The notes below the pieces were generated by a model that saw only the letters and a list, made by a program, of their open reading frames with translations, made no database searches and was not told the DNA's origin. The translations under genes and the position numbers were made by a program. Positions 27,897 to 38,498 of a stretch of DNA of 64,000 nucleotides are shown here, in pieces (within the stretch, counting starts at the first letter, position 1; every line of letters starts with the position of its first letter). Source of the stretch: Leishmania donovani (lineage: Eukaryota > Euglenozoa > Kinetoplastea > Trypanosomatida > Trypanosomatidae). The stretch is taken from the NCBI RefSeq assembly GCF_000227135.1, contig NC_018250.1, positions 1 through 64,000 on the forward strand, written 5' to 3'.

Positions 27897-30800
27897 CAAG
27901 GTGAGCGCGTTTCTCTCTGTGTTTGTTCCAACGTTCACTTCACGCAAGTCGCAAGCGTTCCGGGCTCTCTTCGGCGACGGCGCCGCTCTTTTAGGGCTGC
28001 TATGCAGAGACTTCGCTACTCTCGCGCGCCGGTTAACTGACGAGGACGCCACAGTGGTCCCAACTTTAGCGACACTCGCAACCGTGCGGCTGTTCTCCCA
28101 AGCCTTGCGTCTTCTCATCGGCGATGACGCTCTTTCGAACACGGAGGTGGGACGGCTAGCCAGCGCTTACGAGAACTTCGGCAACTTCAACGTTGTCGCC
28201 CTAGCCCTCGTTCTTCACAACCGCCTCTTGCACGCAGTTCAAACGCAAGAGAGGGATGCCGCTGATTGGGATGCGGTCGCCCAGACTGACGCCCGCCTCC
28301 TTCAGCTTGTCAGCGCCGTCGTGTCCTGCCGGCACAAAGAGCTGACGAGACGCTCGATGCTCGAGGCCATTCTTCCGGAACGCGTTGCCAGCGTTGCTAG
28401 GACGGCAGTGACGTACTTTTCTGCGCCAGAGGAAGCCGGGGTCGAGGCTGCCGAGGCGAGCAGCAGTATTCTCCACCAGCAGCTCCCAAACGTCCTCGAC
28501 GCGGACACGGTGGTTGAGACGCTGAGGGTGATGGAGGGCGCACTGGTCTCGTCGCAGCGGCGCCCTTCCACCTCAGCCGCTGCGGTGTGGTCTTTCAACT
28601 GCTTTGCGTGCTTCCTAGAGAACATCATCTACGCCAAGCAACTCATCGGATTTTCGCCGGTAGAAAGTTTGAACTTCGACGTCATCACGGCGACCGTGCT
28701 GAACCTTGAAAAGGAAGTCGGTGAGGACGGCATGCCCGCCCTACATCGCGTGGTGGGGAGTCTGCGTGTGCTAGCGCTTGCAGAGCGGCCTGACGTGTCG
28801 AGCCGACGGCCATCCAACACGTCTTCTTTGGGCAGCAGTTTTTTCCGAATCCTTCCCGCGACGGTAGGCAGAATGCAGCAGCGCATCGCGGGCTCGTGGG
28901 GCACTTCTGAGCAACGCGAGACGCCGCTAGGTGTTCACTGCGAGGGTGCCGTTGAATCGCTGGCGCGCCTGTTCGTTCTCAGCACGCAGAGCCAAATGAC
29001 AGAGTTGTGTGGGCAGCAGCTTTTTCAGCTTCTCCTCATGAGGGGCGTCTCGGCGGCGCTCTTAGGGCTCGTGCTCTCGATCTGTGCTGAGAGTGCTCCA
29101 CGCTTTGAGGCTTCAAACCTGTGCTCTCTGATGGCTTTCGTCGGCAAGCTCCCGTGCAAGGGCGAGGTCGGCGAATTCCTGAAAGCGATTCTGGATCATC
29201 TTCGCTGCGGGCGGTTTTGTTTGCCGGAGCAGCGGCTGGCAGTGGTGGTCTTCTTCATCGATTGGTGCCCCAGGGCCAGCACGCACGTCGCCATGTCGAT
29301 GGCGCTTGGTGTAGTGCAGGCCTGCGTACACTGCCTGTCGCAGCTCGCAGTCGACCCGCGCGCCGATGGCTTGGAGACGTTTGCGGAGCACTTCTCTGTC
29401 TTGGCGAAGGTCGTGCTGGGGTCGAAGGAGGCGGCGGACTCGCTTATTAGCGACAACTGCTGTGCCTCGCTGCTGCAGGTGATGCTGGCATCGCTTGAGT
29501 CGGGCCAGCTACACACCGCCGTGCTGCTGCGCGACGCCTTTGTGGGGCTGGTGATGAAAACGAATCTCTTCTGCGATGTTCTTCTCGAACAAATCGCGTC
29601 TGCCACGGATGCGGACGCGTGGACGTCGATGGCGACTCCGCTTCTTTCCACTCTAGTGCTGCTCCTACACTCCTGCGGCCGGTACAACCGAGCGTCTTTG
29701 CCGCACAACTGCATCGAACTCTGCCTCTCTCTCATGCAGGATGTGGAGAGCCACAGTCAGCACCCGCCGGTCGATCGCCATCTTCTCGGCTGCTGTCTCA
29801 GCTTGTTGCTGACGCTCGTCAACTACAGTGATGTGTGGGAACTGGTGGAGCGCACGGTGGGCACGCTGCCGGCCAACTGCGACCATGTTCAGAGCATGAT
29901 AGATCTTTGCACAGGGGTGCTGCGCTCCAGCGAGAGTCTGGCCATGGCCGAGCGGTACTTTACCGAACCTGCTGAGATGAAGGAGCGGTGGTCGGCGCCG
30001 TGTTTTGTGCACTTTGGCCCCTTTGCCGTGATGGAGGAACCGTATATTGAAATGCTCTACCCAGTGAAACTGCTGGTCCACATGGTGGATACGATGCTCA
30101 CAGACCAGCACACCGATGCAGCGAGCGGGACGGAGGCGATGGAGTACCTGATGCTACACTCCGGCGTGACAGTGCCGAACTCGTACGTGGCAGATTTCAT
30201 TGTACGCTGGGAGCGCTTCACGTGGATTCGATGCGTCTCGAATGTGTACGATCCGAAGCTGCTGCCGCTGTTCTTCACACGCGCCTCGACGTTAGCCACC
30301 GTCCAGAAGTGTCAGCGTGTGTGGCTGGAGGGGCTTGCCGAAAGTGTCGCCACCGGAGAAGTGCCGCACCACTACAACGACTACATTCACCTAGGCGAGG
30401 GCGGCGGTGCTAAGGGGCTCGTGACATCCTCTGGTGTTGTGTGGCCGCCGCTGGATGCGTATACTGCTGCGATGTGGGTCTACATGGATCCCATGCCCTC
30501 TGGCCGGCATGAGGGACGTGTGGTGCTGTGGCAGCTAGAGTGGGATGCGATGGGGCGGCACGTGTGCTTGTCCCTCGTGGCGCATACCCAGCGCAAGTGC
30601 TGCTTGTATCGATGCGACCTTGACGGTGACGTGACGGTGGTTGAAATGCCCGCGCTGCCGGAGCAGCGGTGGGTTCATGTGGTCACATCGCATGCCCGCG
30701 GCAAGATGTTTGCGTCGCAGCTGAAAATGTACTTTGATGGGGTGGAGGTGGCATGCAACGGGTGCCCTTACCCCGCCGGAGGGCTGCAGACGGCCGCCGC

Positions 30801-33800
30801 CGTGGCCGCATCCCTCCCGTCCCTGCTGAGCCGCGAGGTGGAAGTCACGATCGGATCCCCGCAAGACACCCCAAGCACGCAAGCAACCTTGCGTCTCATC
30901 AGTTTTCAGCTCTACGGCTGCGGTGCCTCGCTGCGGCAGATTAGTTCCCTTTACGCGATGGGGCCCTATCCGTCTGGCCAAGTGTGGGACAGCGCAGGAC
31001 AGCAGGTGTACGACCTGCACGCACCGTGCCTCTGCGACCAGGTCGTGCGGACCCTGGAGGCATCTCTGCAGAGCGCTTCACTGGAGTCGATTCTGCGGGA
31101 GCAGTGCGTGGTACTGGCCTTTCCTCCCACGATGGCCCTTGTGCAGGTGCACGCGTTTGCTATGGAGCAAATCGACACATCGTTCGGATACTTGAACAAC
31201 AAGCAGTGGGCACTCCGCAACCTCGCTGCGCCGGCCATGTCTGTGCTGTGCCTTCACGGGTACTACCGTCCTCCCCGCGACAGCCGCACCACCAGTGTTG
31301 ACGCGCTCCTGTGTAACGGGGCCTTTTACGAGTGGATGCGGTGGATGCGGTGCGTCTCTGCCGGTGTGCTCGCCGCAGAGCGAGAGAGGGACTCTGCGAC
31401 GGAGACGGACAATTCTGCCTCCTCGCCGGAGGGAATAGAAGCAGGCCTCGCAGCGGTTCAGCAGACGGCGTGCAATTCGCTGCGCGTGCTGAATCTAATC
31501 AAAAAGGCAGACATGCTTCCACTGAACTGGCAACGGTTCATGGTGCAGTTTGCCGAGCACGCCACCTGCCATCCGCAGATATACCTGCATCACGCCACCG
31601 CCGTCACACAGCTCCTGCAGCTGTGCATGCAAACGGTACGCTACCGCGACAAGCACGGGCATGCCGTGGATGGGAAGCTGCTGTCGAACCTGCTGCCGCT
31701 GGAGCACATCTTCTTTAACTGGCGCCTGCTCTCAAATCTACCAGATGACTCCTGGATGACCATTATGGCGACGTTGCGGCAGTTGGTATCGCCGTCGAAC
31801 GCGTTGGCTGGGCTCAACACAGCACGCCTTCTCATGGCGGACTTCGTCAACGGCTTTGTGCTAGGTCTTCTGCGCGAATACGTGGCGTTTCCGCGGCTCG
31901 TAACGGCGATCGAACTGGTGAAATGTGTGTTGCTCACCAGCCAGGCGACGGAGGAGCTGATGGAGCGAGTTTTGATGGCAGCAGTGCTCACCGTTCCAGG
32001 TCCGAGCCAAGACGGAGCGACCAGCACGGTGGAGAGCCATCTGGGCAGCAAGTTGGCCACCACGTCATGTGTGTACCTCGTGCTGGCTCGGAACATGCTT
32101 CTTCGTTGCCTGAACGAGGTGCTGGAGATGACGTTGAATGACGGCAACGGCGCCTTTCTCGCCACGTTCGTCTCGGTTGTGCCGGACTGGTGGTTCACGG
32201 CGATGCTCTCGGGCAGCTCCCATCCCGTCACCGCGACACTGACGCTGCGGCTCTTTGTGCTTTGCTTTCTGAACGCGAAGCCTTTCCGTGAAGCGTGCTC
32301 GGCGACAAAGGCGGAGTGCATCTCGAGGGCGATGGAGCCGCACTGCCACCAACGGGAGCTGATGGACGTCCTTGTGCAGGGCTATATGGGCCACGTGTGG
32401 GCGCCGAGCTCGTCCCATGCTGTCTACAGCACAGCGGGATGGAGTGGCAAAACAGAGATGGAGGGGTTGCTGGTGCTCATCCTGCACCTCCTCAAGGCCC
32501 AGTGCCAGCTGCTGCTGCGCGGCACCCCCGTGACTTCGGAGGAAGTGACAGTTCGCGGTTACTTCAGTGCTGCAGCCGCTGAGGCCACCCGTGTTGTGGC
32601 GGGCAATACCTCACCATCGGCTGGCCGTTGGAGACGTGTTCGACTCGCACTTGCAGCGGTGCGCCGCCTGAAAAAAGCTGCCTGCGACAAGAAAGGGGCG
32701 AAGGCTGGCGGGTCCGTGGCGTGCTTGGAGGCGGCTGTGCAGTACACGGCCTCTATCGACACGCTGAAGAGCTTGGTGTGCGAGGTGCTTGATTGGCTCA
32801 CCCAGTCCTATCATCTCTCGAGAGCGCTCAGCAAGTCCCTCTACCAGAGCAACAACTCGGCCAACTTGTGTGATTTTCTCATGTGGCCGGTGCTCGTGGC
32901 GCTGTGCTCGAAGGAGCCGATCTCTGCGCAGCCGAGGGCGAGCGTCGAGTTGCCAAACAGAGCTCGTGCGAAGGAGGAAGACGACACGGCAGCGTCCAGC
33001 AGTGGGGCTTCTACCGACGTGGACGAGGAGGAAGAGGAGGAGCAATGGGAGGTGCTGCCAGACCCCACGACGTACGAGGCGCGCAGCTTCGGTTTGGACT
33101 CGATGGGCCCGACGGAGGGAATGGAGAAGGTGTACGACGCGTGCATGATGTTCTTCCTTACGTATGCCGGATCACGAGCGTCGAACGCCAGCTTTCTCAC
33201 TATTGCGGGAGGCCGCACGACCATGAGCAAGTACGTGCTGTCTCTTCACCGCGCGCTGTCGGCAGAGGTCAAGGGCGCCGGCAACCATGCTGAGGACGCT
33301 CGAAAAGCGTTCCTCTGCTTTGTGTGGCTCAAGGCGTCGGAGCAGGCGGTTGGCGGCGCGTCCGACGTCAGCGCAGCGGCGGTGAAGCGCAACGCCGTCG
33401 AGCTGGGCAAGTACATGCTGGACCGCCTTGTCAGCGGAGGCGCCGTTCCGCCGGCGGCGATCGCAGCCTTCTACCGATTTTTGCTGGCTCGGTTGGAATG
33501 CGACGCCATGGTGGTGAAGAGTGCGCGCACGGCACTGTTTGAGTGGTTCATGTACGTGACGAGTGCCTCCTTTTACAAGCTAGACGCTTCCAAGGTGGGT
33601 GTAGTCGTGGACATGGCGTACAGCTGCGCTGACATGCTCTTCTCTTACCCGATGCCGGCGATGGAGCTGCTGAAGGTCGTCGTTGGCAGGCTGCTTCAGG
33701 TGACGGTGTGCCTGTGGAACAGCATCGTCGACGACAGTCACCCCGCCATTCGAAAAATGGCGGTGGTGTGGAAGGCGGTGCTGTGCGCGAATGAGAAGAA

Positions 33801-36800
33801 CACTTTTGTGGCCTCCCTCTTTGTGTGCGGTTCGCCGGAGGTGGACACATTCCACAACGGCTTCGATCTACTACTGCCACCCATCGCGTCTCCAGAAGCG
33901 TTTACGATTTGGATGCGGCAACACCACGCCGAGGTTGCGCAGCTGCTTCAGTCTTATATGGGACTCTCGTACGCCTTTGTCATGGCTAATGGCGGCGAGC
34001 ACCTGCGGCTGATCACGCGTCACACGACCTCCTCCCTCGCCGAGTGGGACCGCCGCCGACGTCATGTGGCAGCTATGGTGGCTGCGCACTGGCAGCTGTG
34101 GAAGGGCACCTTTATGACGACTACCTTTGTCGACCCGGCACTGCTCGCGTGTACTGTGAGCCGATACCCGCACTACTGCGTTTTCAACGGCGGCGGCGCC
34201 GCTGTCGATGCCGAGGTTGCTGTGTGCTGCGAGTGGTCGATGGATGACAACGGAGCTGTTGGTCAAACTCGCCGCTACGTGACGGAGAACGTGGACGAGG
34301 TTGCCAGTGACCCGCTCAGTTTTTATATCCGCTACGCGCCGCCTGTATGCTTGCCTCTGCGGCGGCAGGAAGCGCAAGGTCCAGCGTTGATGTTGCGCCC
34401 CAACGCTCGCGAATTGGTGGCAAAGGTGGCCGGCCGTGGACCGAGCGGGTCGGTTGTGTTTGTGAGCAACGCCTACCTTGTGCTGGGCACGGAGAGCTAC
34501 ATTAGCACCTGCATCCTTACGCGGCAAGAGCTGCTTGTCGTTACCTGCAGCGTGGTCACGCCAGCAGGCGATTTTTTTGCGGAGCAGGTGCGAGTGCACA
34601 CCGCCTCGCAGCACTCCCACGCCAAGCCGTCTCTACTGCAGCAGGCCTTCCGGCTCTTCATTTCGGGACAAGGCAAAGGTAGTGGCAGCACATCGTCGCA
34701 GGCCGCCTTCCGCTATTCGCAGTACTACCGCCAGTTGCAAACCGAATCTGCCAAAGGAAGCAACGCACTGGTGTGGCGCTTCCCGCTCGGCAGTATCACG
34801 TCCGTACATCAGCGCCTCTTTCAACACCTCTCGGCCGGGCTGGAGGTGGTGCTGGAGTCGGGCAAGTGTGTCTTTCTCGTACTATTGGACGACGAGCTGT
34901 CCTTCTCAAAGGCGTCCCGTGACAGGCTCTTCGCGTACTTCGACAGCGACTCCGACCCTCTCATGTCCGGCATCGCTGCACACTCGATGAGCGAGAAGCT
35001 GGTGAAGCTGGGCATCTGGACGCGGCGGTGGGTGCGGCGGGAGTGCAGCAACTACATGTACCTGCGCGTTTTAAACGACGCGGCGTCGCGGACTACGGCG
35101 AACCTCGGCCAGTATCCGGTGATGCCGTGGGTCCTGAGTCGATACACGGAAAGCATGCTCGATCTTGGGGATGCCAGCGCCTACCGCGATCTCACCAAGC
35201 CGGTAGGGGCGCTGAACGAGTTGAAGGCAAAACAGCTGCAGGCGCGCTACGCGGAGTGGATAGCTTGCGACCCGGTGGCAGACCCGCCATACCACTACGG
35301 CACGCATTACAGCACTGCCGCTATTGTGTTGTACTACCTTATTCGCCTACAGCCGTTCACCTCTCGCGCCATTCGCTTCCAGGGCGGCAGGCTGGACATC
35401 GCCGATCGGCTCTTCCACAGCGTTGCAGAGGCGTGGGCAAATGGTAGTGGGCGCAGCAGGGGGGATGTGAAGGAGCTCATTCCCGAGTTCTTTCGCGTTT
35501 CCGATTTCCTGGAAAACCGCAACGATGTGTGCCTCGGTACCCGCAGCGACGGCGCTGCGCTGGGCGATGTTGTGCTGCCGCCGTGGTGTGGTGGGAGCGC
35601 TGCGCGGTTTGTGTATATGAATGCGCTGTCTCTCGAGAGCGAAGCCGTGAGCCAACAGCTGCACCGGTGGATCGACCTTATCTTTGGCTGCAACCAGGTC
35701 GGGCAAGGGGCTGTGGAGGCGATCAACGTGTTCAGTCCTCTGTCTTACAAGGAGGGAGTCGTTCGTGCTATAAACCACGCCGCCACGGAGGAGGAGCGCA
35801 AGTCGATTGTCGCCTCTGCCGACAACTTCGGCCAGACGCCGCTTCAGCTGTTCAGTAAAGAGGCACACCCGGCCCGCAAAGATGCGCTGCGGGTGCGCAC
35901 TACACAAGCGTATATGCTGGAGGCCGTTACGGACATCACGTCGCGGCCGTGCTTGAGTGCGCAGGTCGTGGGAAAGTGCGAAGGCGGCATCTCCACAGCT
36001 TTCGTTGCCGATGACACGCTTTTTCTATGCGACAGATTGAGTGCCGTGGGCTCGGCAAAGCCGCCGCTCCTCTTCACCTACGATCGCGACGTAGACAGCA
36101 TCGTGTGCACCACCGCACGAAGGGACCGCGTTTTGGCGACCATACCACAAGTGCGATCGTCGGGCAGCGGCTGCGTCCGTTGCCTGTGCGCCTCTGTGCG
36201 TGGCAGTGTCGTGTGCGTGGGTACAGACTCTGGAAAGGTGATCGTGTACAGCCGCGAGAGTTGTCGGCATCGCTTCTTCATTGTGGCGGTGCTTGACTCC
36301 ACCATTGCTGCGGTGCTACAGGAGGCAGGCCCGGTGTCGAGTCTGCACCTCTTCGACGAAGGCAACTTGCTAGTGGCGTACGAGCGGGTTTCTGCGGTGT
36401 CTGGTTGGCATCTCTCCATCTTATCCACCAACTTCACCTTCGCCGCGTCCTTTGCCACCCAAGCCGACAGCACCGCCGTGAAGGCCATTTCCGCAGACAG
36501 CCACACGGGCCTGTACTACGCCGCCAAAGCAAACTCCCTTGTCATCTTCTCTGCCTCTGGTGTGATGCTCACACAGCTGAAGGTGGACGCACTCCTCATG
36601 TCGGCCGCTCCCGAGTACGCGGCGCGGATAGCCGACTCGCGCATAACAGCGCTGCTGTTCGCGAACTGCTCCTCCTTCGCGTTCACGAATCTGGTCCTCA
36701 TGGGGCATTTCAACGGTACAGTTTCCCTGTGGTGCGTGGCGGCTTCCCAGACCATTACCGGCGAGACACCGTCTTCCGAGGCGCCGCTCTGGTCTTTCCG

Positions 36801-36939
36801 ATGGCTGCACGAGGTTGTCTTTGACGCCCCCGTCACGTGCCTCGCAGCGTCTGCCGAGGAACTCAGCTTTGTGGTGGGGCTCGCTAACCGTACTGCACAC
36901 TACATCTCGTTTCCCACATCGGGGCTCGACAGCTCATAG
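27814..36939 (+). CDS. Giant BEACH-domain protein (neurobeachin/LvsA-like)
   Basis: A 3,041-residue protein, the largest in the window. The first in-frame ATG is 27814; the frame is open to 27778 but with no ATG. The order of regions is typical of BEACH proteins: a long alpha-helical armadillo-like N-terminus (1-850); a ConA-like lectin insert (about 855-1070, from 'YIHLGEGGGAKG' through 'QLKMYFDGVEV'); helical repeats; an acidic Ser/Glu stretch (about 1720-1750); a PH-like domain (about 2195-2360, with 'ALVWRFPLGSITSV'); the BEACH domain (about 2395-2660, with 'YPVMPWVLSRY', 'YHYGTHYSTAAIVLYYLIRLQPF', 'DLIFGCNQVGQGAVEAINVF'); and C-terminal WD40 repeats (about 2705-3035). BEACH proteins act in membrane trafficking and lysosome-related organelles. 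The exact class (LYST, NBEA, WDFY3 or NSMAF type) is not resolved. Confidence 0.93.
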   Translation: MQSSVNSELQRLWLDARCTPPTAAQHNDKVSAFLSVFVPTFTSRKSQAFRALFGDGAALLGLLCRDFATLARRLTDEDATVVPTLATLATVRLFSQALRLLIGDDALSNTEVGRLASAYENFGNFNVVALALVLHNRLLHAVQTQERDAADWDAVAQTDARLLQLVSAVVSCRHKELTRRSMLEAILPERVASVARTAVTYFSAPEEAGVEAAEASSSILHQQLPNVLDADTVVETLRVMEGALVSSQRRPSTSAAAVWSFNCFACFLENIIYAKQLIGFSPVESLNFDVITATVLNLEKEVGEDGMPALHRVVGSLRVLALAERPDVSSRRPSNTSSLGSSFFRILPATVGRMQQRIAGSWGTSEQRETPLGVHCEGAVESLARLFVLSTQSQMTELCGQQLFQLLLMRGVSAALLGLVLSICAESAPRFEASNLCSLMAFVGKLPCKGEVGEFLKAILDHLRCGRFCLPEQRLAVVVFFIDWCPRASTHVAMSMALGVVQACVHCLSQLAVDPRADGLETFAEHFSVLAKVVLGSKEAADSLISDNCCASLLQVMLASLESGQLHTAVLLRDAFVGLVMKTNLFCDVLLEQIASATDADAWTSMATPLLSTLVLLLHSCGRYNRASLPHNCIELCLSLMQDVESHSQHPPVDRHLLGCCLSLLLTLVNYSDVWELVERTVGTLPANCDHVQSMIDLCTGVLRSSESLAMAERYFTEPAEMKERWSAPCFVHFGPFAVMEEPYIEMLYPVKLLVHMVDTMLTDQHTDAASGTEAMEYLMLHSGVTVPNSYVADFIVRWERFTWIRCVSNVYDPKLLPLFFTRASTLATVQKCQRVWLEGLAESVATGEVPHHYNDYIHLGEGGGAKGLVTSSGVVWPPLDAYTAAMWVYMDPMPSGRHEGRVVLWQLEWDAMGRHVCLSLVAHTQRKCCLYRCDLDGDVTVVEMPALPEQRWVHVVTSHARGKMFASQLKMYFDGVEVACNGCPYPAGGLQTAAAVAASLPSLLSREVEVTIGSPQDTPSTQATLRLISFQLYGCGASLRQISSLYAMGPYPSGQVWDSAGQQVYDLHAPCLCDQVVRTLEASLQSASLESILREQCVVLAFPPTMALVQVHAFAMEQIDTSFGYLNNKQWALRNLAAPAMSVLCLHGYYRPPRDSRTTSVDALLCNGAFYEWMRWMRCVSAGVLAAERERDSATETDNSASSPEGIEAGLAAVQQTACNSLRVLNLIKKADMLPLNWQRFMVQFAEHATCHPQIYLHHATAVTQLLQLCMQTVRYRDKHGHAVDGKLLSNLLPLEHIFFNWRLLSNLPDDSWMTIMATLRQLVSPSNALAGLNTARLLMADFVNGFVLGLLREYVAFPRLVTAIELVKCVLLTSQATEELMERVLMAAVLTVPGPSQDGATSTVESHLGSKLATTSCVYLVLARNMLLRCLNEVLEMTLNDGNGAFLATFVSVVPDWWFTAMLSGSSHPVTATLTLRLFVLCFLNAKPFREACSATKAECISRAMEPHCHQRELMDVLVQGYMGHVWAPSSSHAVYSTAGWSGKTEMEGLLVLILHLLKAQCQLLLRGTPVTSEEVTVRGYFSAAAAEATRVVAGNTSPSAGRWRRVRLALAAVRRLKKAACDKKGAKAGGSVACLEAAVQYTASIDTLKSLVCEVLDWLTQSYHLSRALSKSLYQSNNSANLCDFLMWPVLVALCSKEPISAQPRASVELPNRARAKEEDDTAASSSGASTDVDEEEEEEQWEVLPDPTTYEARSFGLDSMGPTEGMEKVYDACMMFFLTYAGSRASNASFLTIAGGRTTMSKYVLSLHRALSAEVKGAGNHAEDARKAFLCFVWLKASEQAVGGASDVSAAAVKRNAVELGKYMLDRLVSGGAVPPAAIAAFYRFLLARLECDAMVVKSARTALFEWFMYVTSASFYKLDASKVGVVVDMAYSCADMLFSYPMPAMELLKVVVGRLLQVTVCLWNSIVDDSHPAIRKMAVVWKAVLCANEKNTFVASLFVCGSPEVDTFHNGFDLLLPPIASPEAFTIWMRQHHAEVAQLLQSYMGLSYAFVMANGGEHLRLITRHTTSSLAEWDRRRRHVAAMVAAHWQLWKGTFMTTTFVDPALLACTVSRYPHYCVFNGGGAAVDAEVAVCCEWSMDDNGAVGQTRRYVTENVDEVASDPLSFYIRYAPPVCLPLRRQEAQGPALMLRPNARELVAKVAGRGPSGSVVFVSNAYLVLGTESYISTCILTRQELLVVTCSVVTPAGDFFAEQVRVHTASQHSHAKPSLLQQAFRLFISGQGKGSGSTSSQAAFRYSQYYRQLQTESAKGSNALVWRFPLGSITSVHQRLFQHLSAGLEVVLESGKCVFLVLLDDELSFSKASRDRLFAYFDSDSDPLMSGIAAHSMSEKLVKLGIWTRRWVRRECSNYMYLRVLNDAASRTTANLGQYPVMPWVLSRYTESMLDLGDASAYRDLTKPVGALNELKAKQLQARYAEWIACDPVADPPYHYGTHYSTAAIVLYYLIRLQPFTSRAIRFQGGRLDIADRLFHSVAEAWANGSGRSRGDVKELIPEFFRVSDFLENRNDVCLGTRSDGAALGDVVLPPWCGGSAARFVYMNALSLESEAVSQQLHRWIDLIFGCNQVGQGAVEAINVFSPLSYKEGVVRAINHAATEEERKSIVASADNFGQTPLQLFSKEAHPARKDALRVRTTQAYMLEAVTDITSRPCLSAQVVGKCEGGISTAFVADDTLFLCDRLSAVGSAKPPLLFTYDRDVDSIVCTTARRDRVLATIPQVRSSGSGCVRCLCASVRGSVVCVGTDSGKVIVYSRESCRHRFFIVAVLDSTIAAVLQEAGPVSSLHLFDEGNLLVAYERVSAVSGWHLSILSTNFTFAASFATQADSTAVKAISADSHTGLYYAAKANSLVIFSASGVMLTQLKVDALLMSAAPEYAARIADSRITALLFANCSSFAFTNLVLMGHFNGTVSLWCVAASQTITGETPSSEAPLWSFRWLHEVVFDAPVTCLAASAEELSFVVGLANRTAHYISFPTSGLDSS

Positions 36940-37777
36940 CACTGACGACTTGTCACACGCATCCAACGCACTAAGGGACACACGTACACGAGGTCCCTGA
37001 CTGGACGTCTTTCCAGAACCATTTCACCAGCGCGGAAGAGCTCGCCGCCTCCCTCCTCTACTCGCTCTTCAGAATACGGGTTTCCACTTCTCTCCAGGGC
37101 TCATACGGTGCTATTCCCCCGCGTGCCATTCTCCCATCGCCGCCCTCCGCAAGAGGTCCGTTGGCGCTCACATCATTCTTTCCCCTCACTTCGAAAGAAG
37201 AGAAGCAAAAGGCACCCGAACGCGATGGCCAGTATACTGCCCCAGGCCAAATCCATGACCTGGAGAGTGCAGACGCACGCCCTGAACTGAGGGTGTGCAG
37301 AACTGCTTGCCAAGCTGCAAGTAACTCCCTCGCCACTCCCTCGCAGCATTCACGGGACATGGTGCCTGCCGCATGAGCGATACGGCCTTTTCGCACAGCG
37401 CCTCTGTTGACTAGGATGCCCACCACGCAGTCGTTAGAGAGCCTTACGGATCCTGTGACGCACCACGTGTGCAGCTTTTTTTACTCTTGCCGTTTCAACG
37501 CACACTATAACTTTTCCTTCGGTCTTCCTCTCACTCACTCCATTGCCTCCTTCAGCCTTCCTTTCACGAAATAGTATCGTATGCCCTCCGTATCCGTTCA
37601 CCCTCTCCACGTGGCAACACTAAACTTCGACTAATCAGTGAATACGCAAAAGCCAAGTATCAAGGGCTCACGCACGCTCCCCAATGCTACCAACAGCAAC
37701 AGTGCACAAGCGCGACCTGCAACACGTGGGCCAACTGAACATGAGCACTCTCTTCATTGTTTTCTTCTCTGCAAGGT
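36940..37777. other. Intergenic spacer before the direct repeat
   Basis: No gene seen. It presumably holds the 3' UTR of the BEACH gene. Confidence 0.5.
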
Positions 37778-37987
37778 GCAGCTGTGCGATGGGGTTCGAA
37801 TGCGCTGGTCGAAACCGGTTTGCCCTAGCGTGGGAAACGCCCCAAAGATCCGCTGGCGGCGCTGGTGCTGGTGCTGCGCGGCTGTGATTCTAATGAAACA
37901 TCTTTGCTACAGGTGATGTGCGCTGCGGCGTGCGAGATGACCTTACTGTTTCCAATCTCCAACCAAGATCAATGAGCTGCGACTGTT
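37778..37987 (+). repeat. 210-bp direct repeat, copy A
   Basis: Begins GCAGCTGTGCGATGGGG and ends AGCTGCGACTGTT. Base-for-base comparison with 38499-38708 (offset 721) shows no difference; the flanking bases on both sides differ. It contains GGTTCGAAT, resembling a pol III box B, in both copies. Confidence 0.95.
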
Positions 37988-38498
37988 GCGCGCGCGCTCC
38001 GGGCTTTGCGTGCTTGGTGGCACACGGGGCCCTGCGCAGAGACGTGCCTGTGTCCGTGTGTGTGTGTGTGTGCGTGCGCGTGGCACATGATTACGATCAA
38101 GGACATCTGAGTCAAAACCAAAGTCACTGTCTGAACCCAACGACTGTCGATTGTGTCCCCCGTGTCTGAGCTGTCGCTGCGCGCGCTGCGCACTCCCCCG
38201 GCTCTGCCCCTCTCCCCCCTCGTCTGCAAGCACCGCCTCGCTGCTGCGCGTGAATGATGATGCGTGTATTCTGCAATGCGGACTCCACTGACGAGGAACA
38301 ATACTACTACTATGACTATTGGCATCTGACGCTGTGCGCTGCGGTGTGCGTGATGTGCGTGCGCGTGTGTGACTGCTCTACGACCTGCTGCGCTGCTGGT
38401 GCGCTGGCGAAGAAGGACCAAAAGGTCGTTCGCGGTGAACTGGTGCCGCGCACGCGGGACAGTCCTACGAGAGAATGGTGCCGCTTGGGGTGTGCTGC

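Noticed and set aside
37790..37870. tRNA gene suggested by GGTTCGAAT
   Set aside because: The flanking bases cannot form a T-arm stem and no cloverleaf can be drawn.
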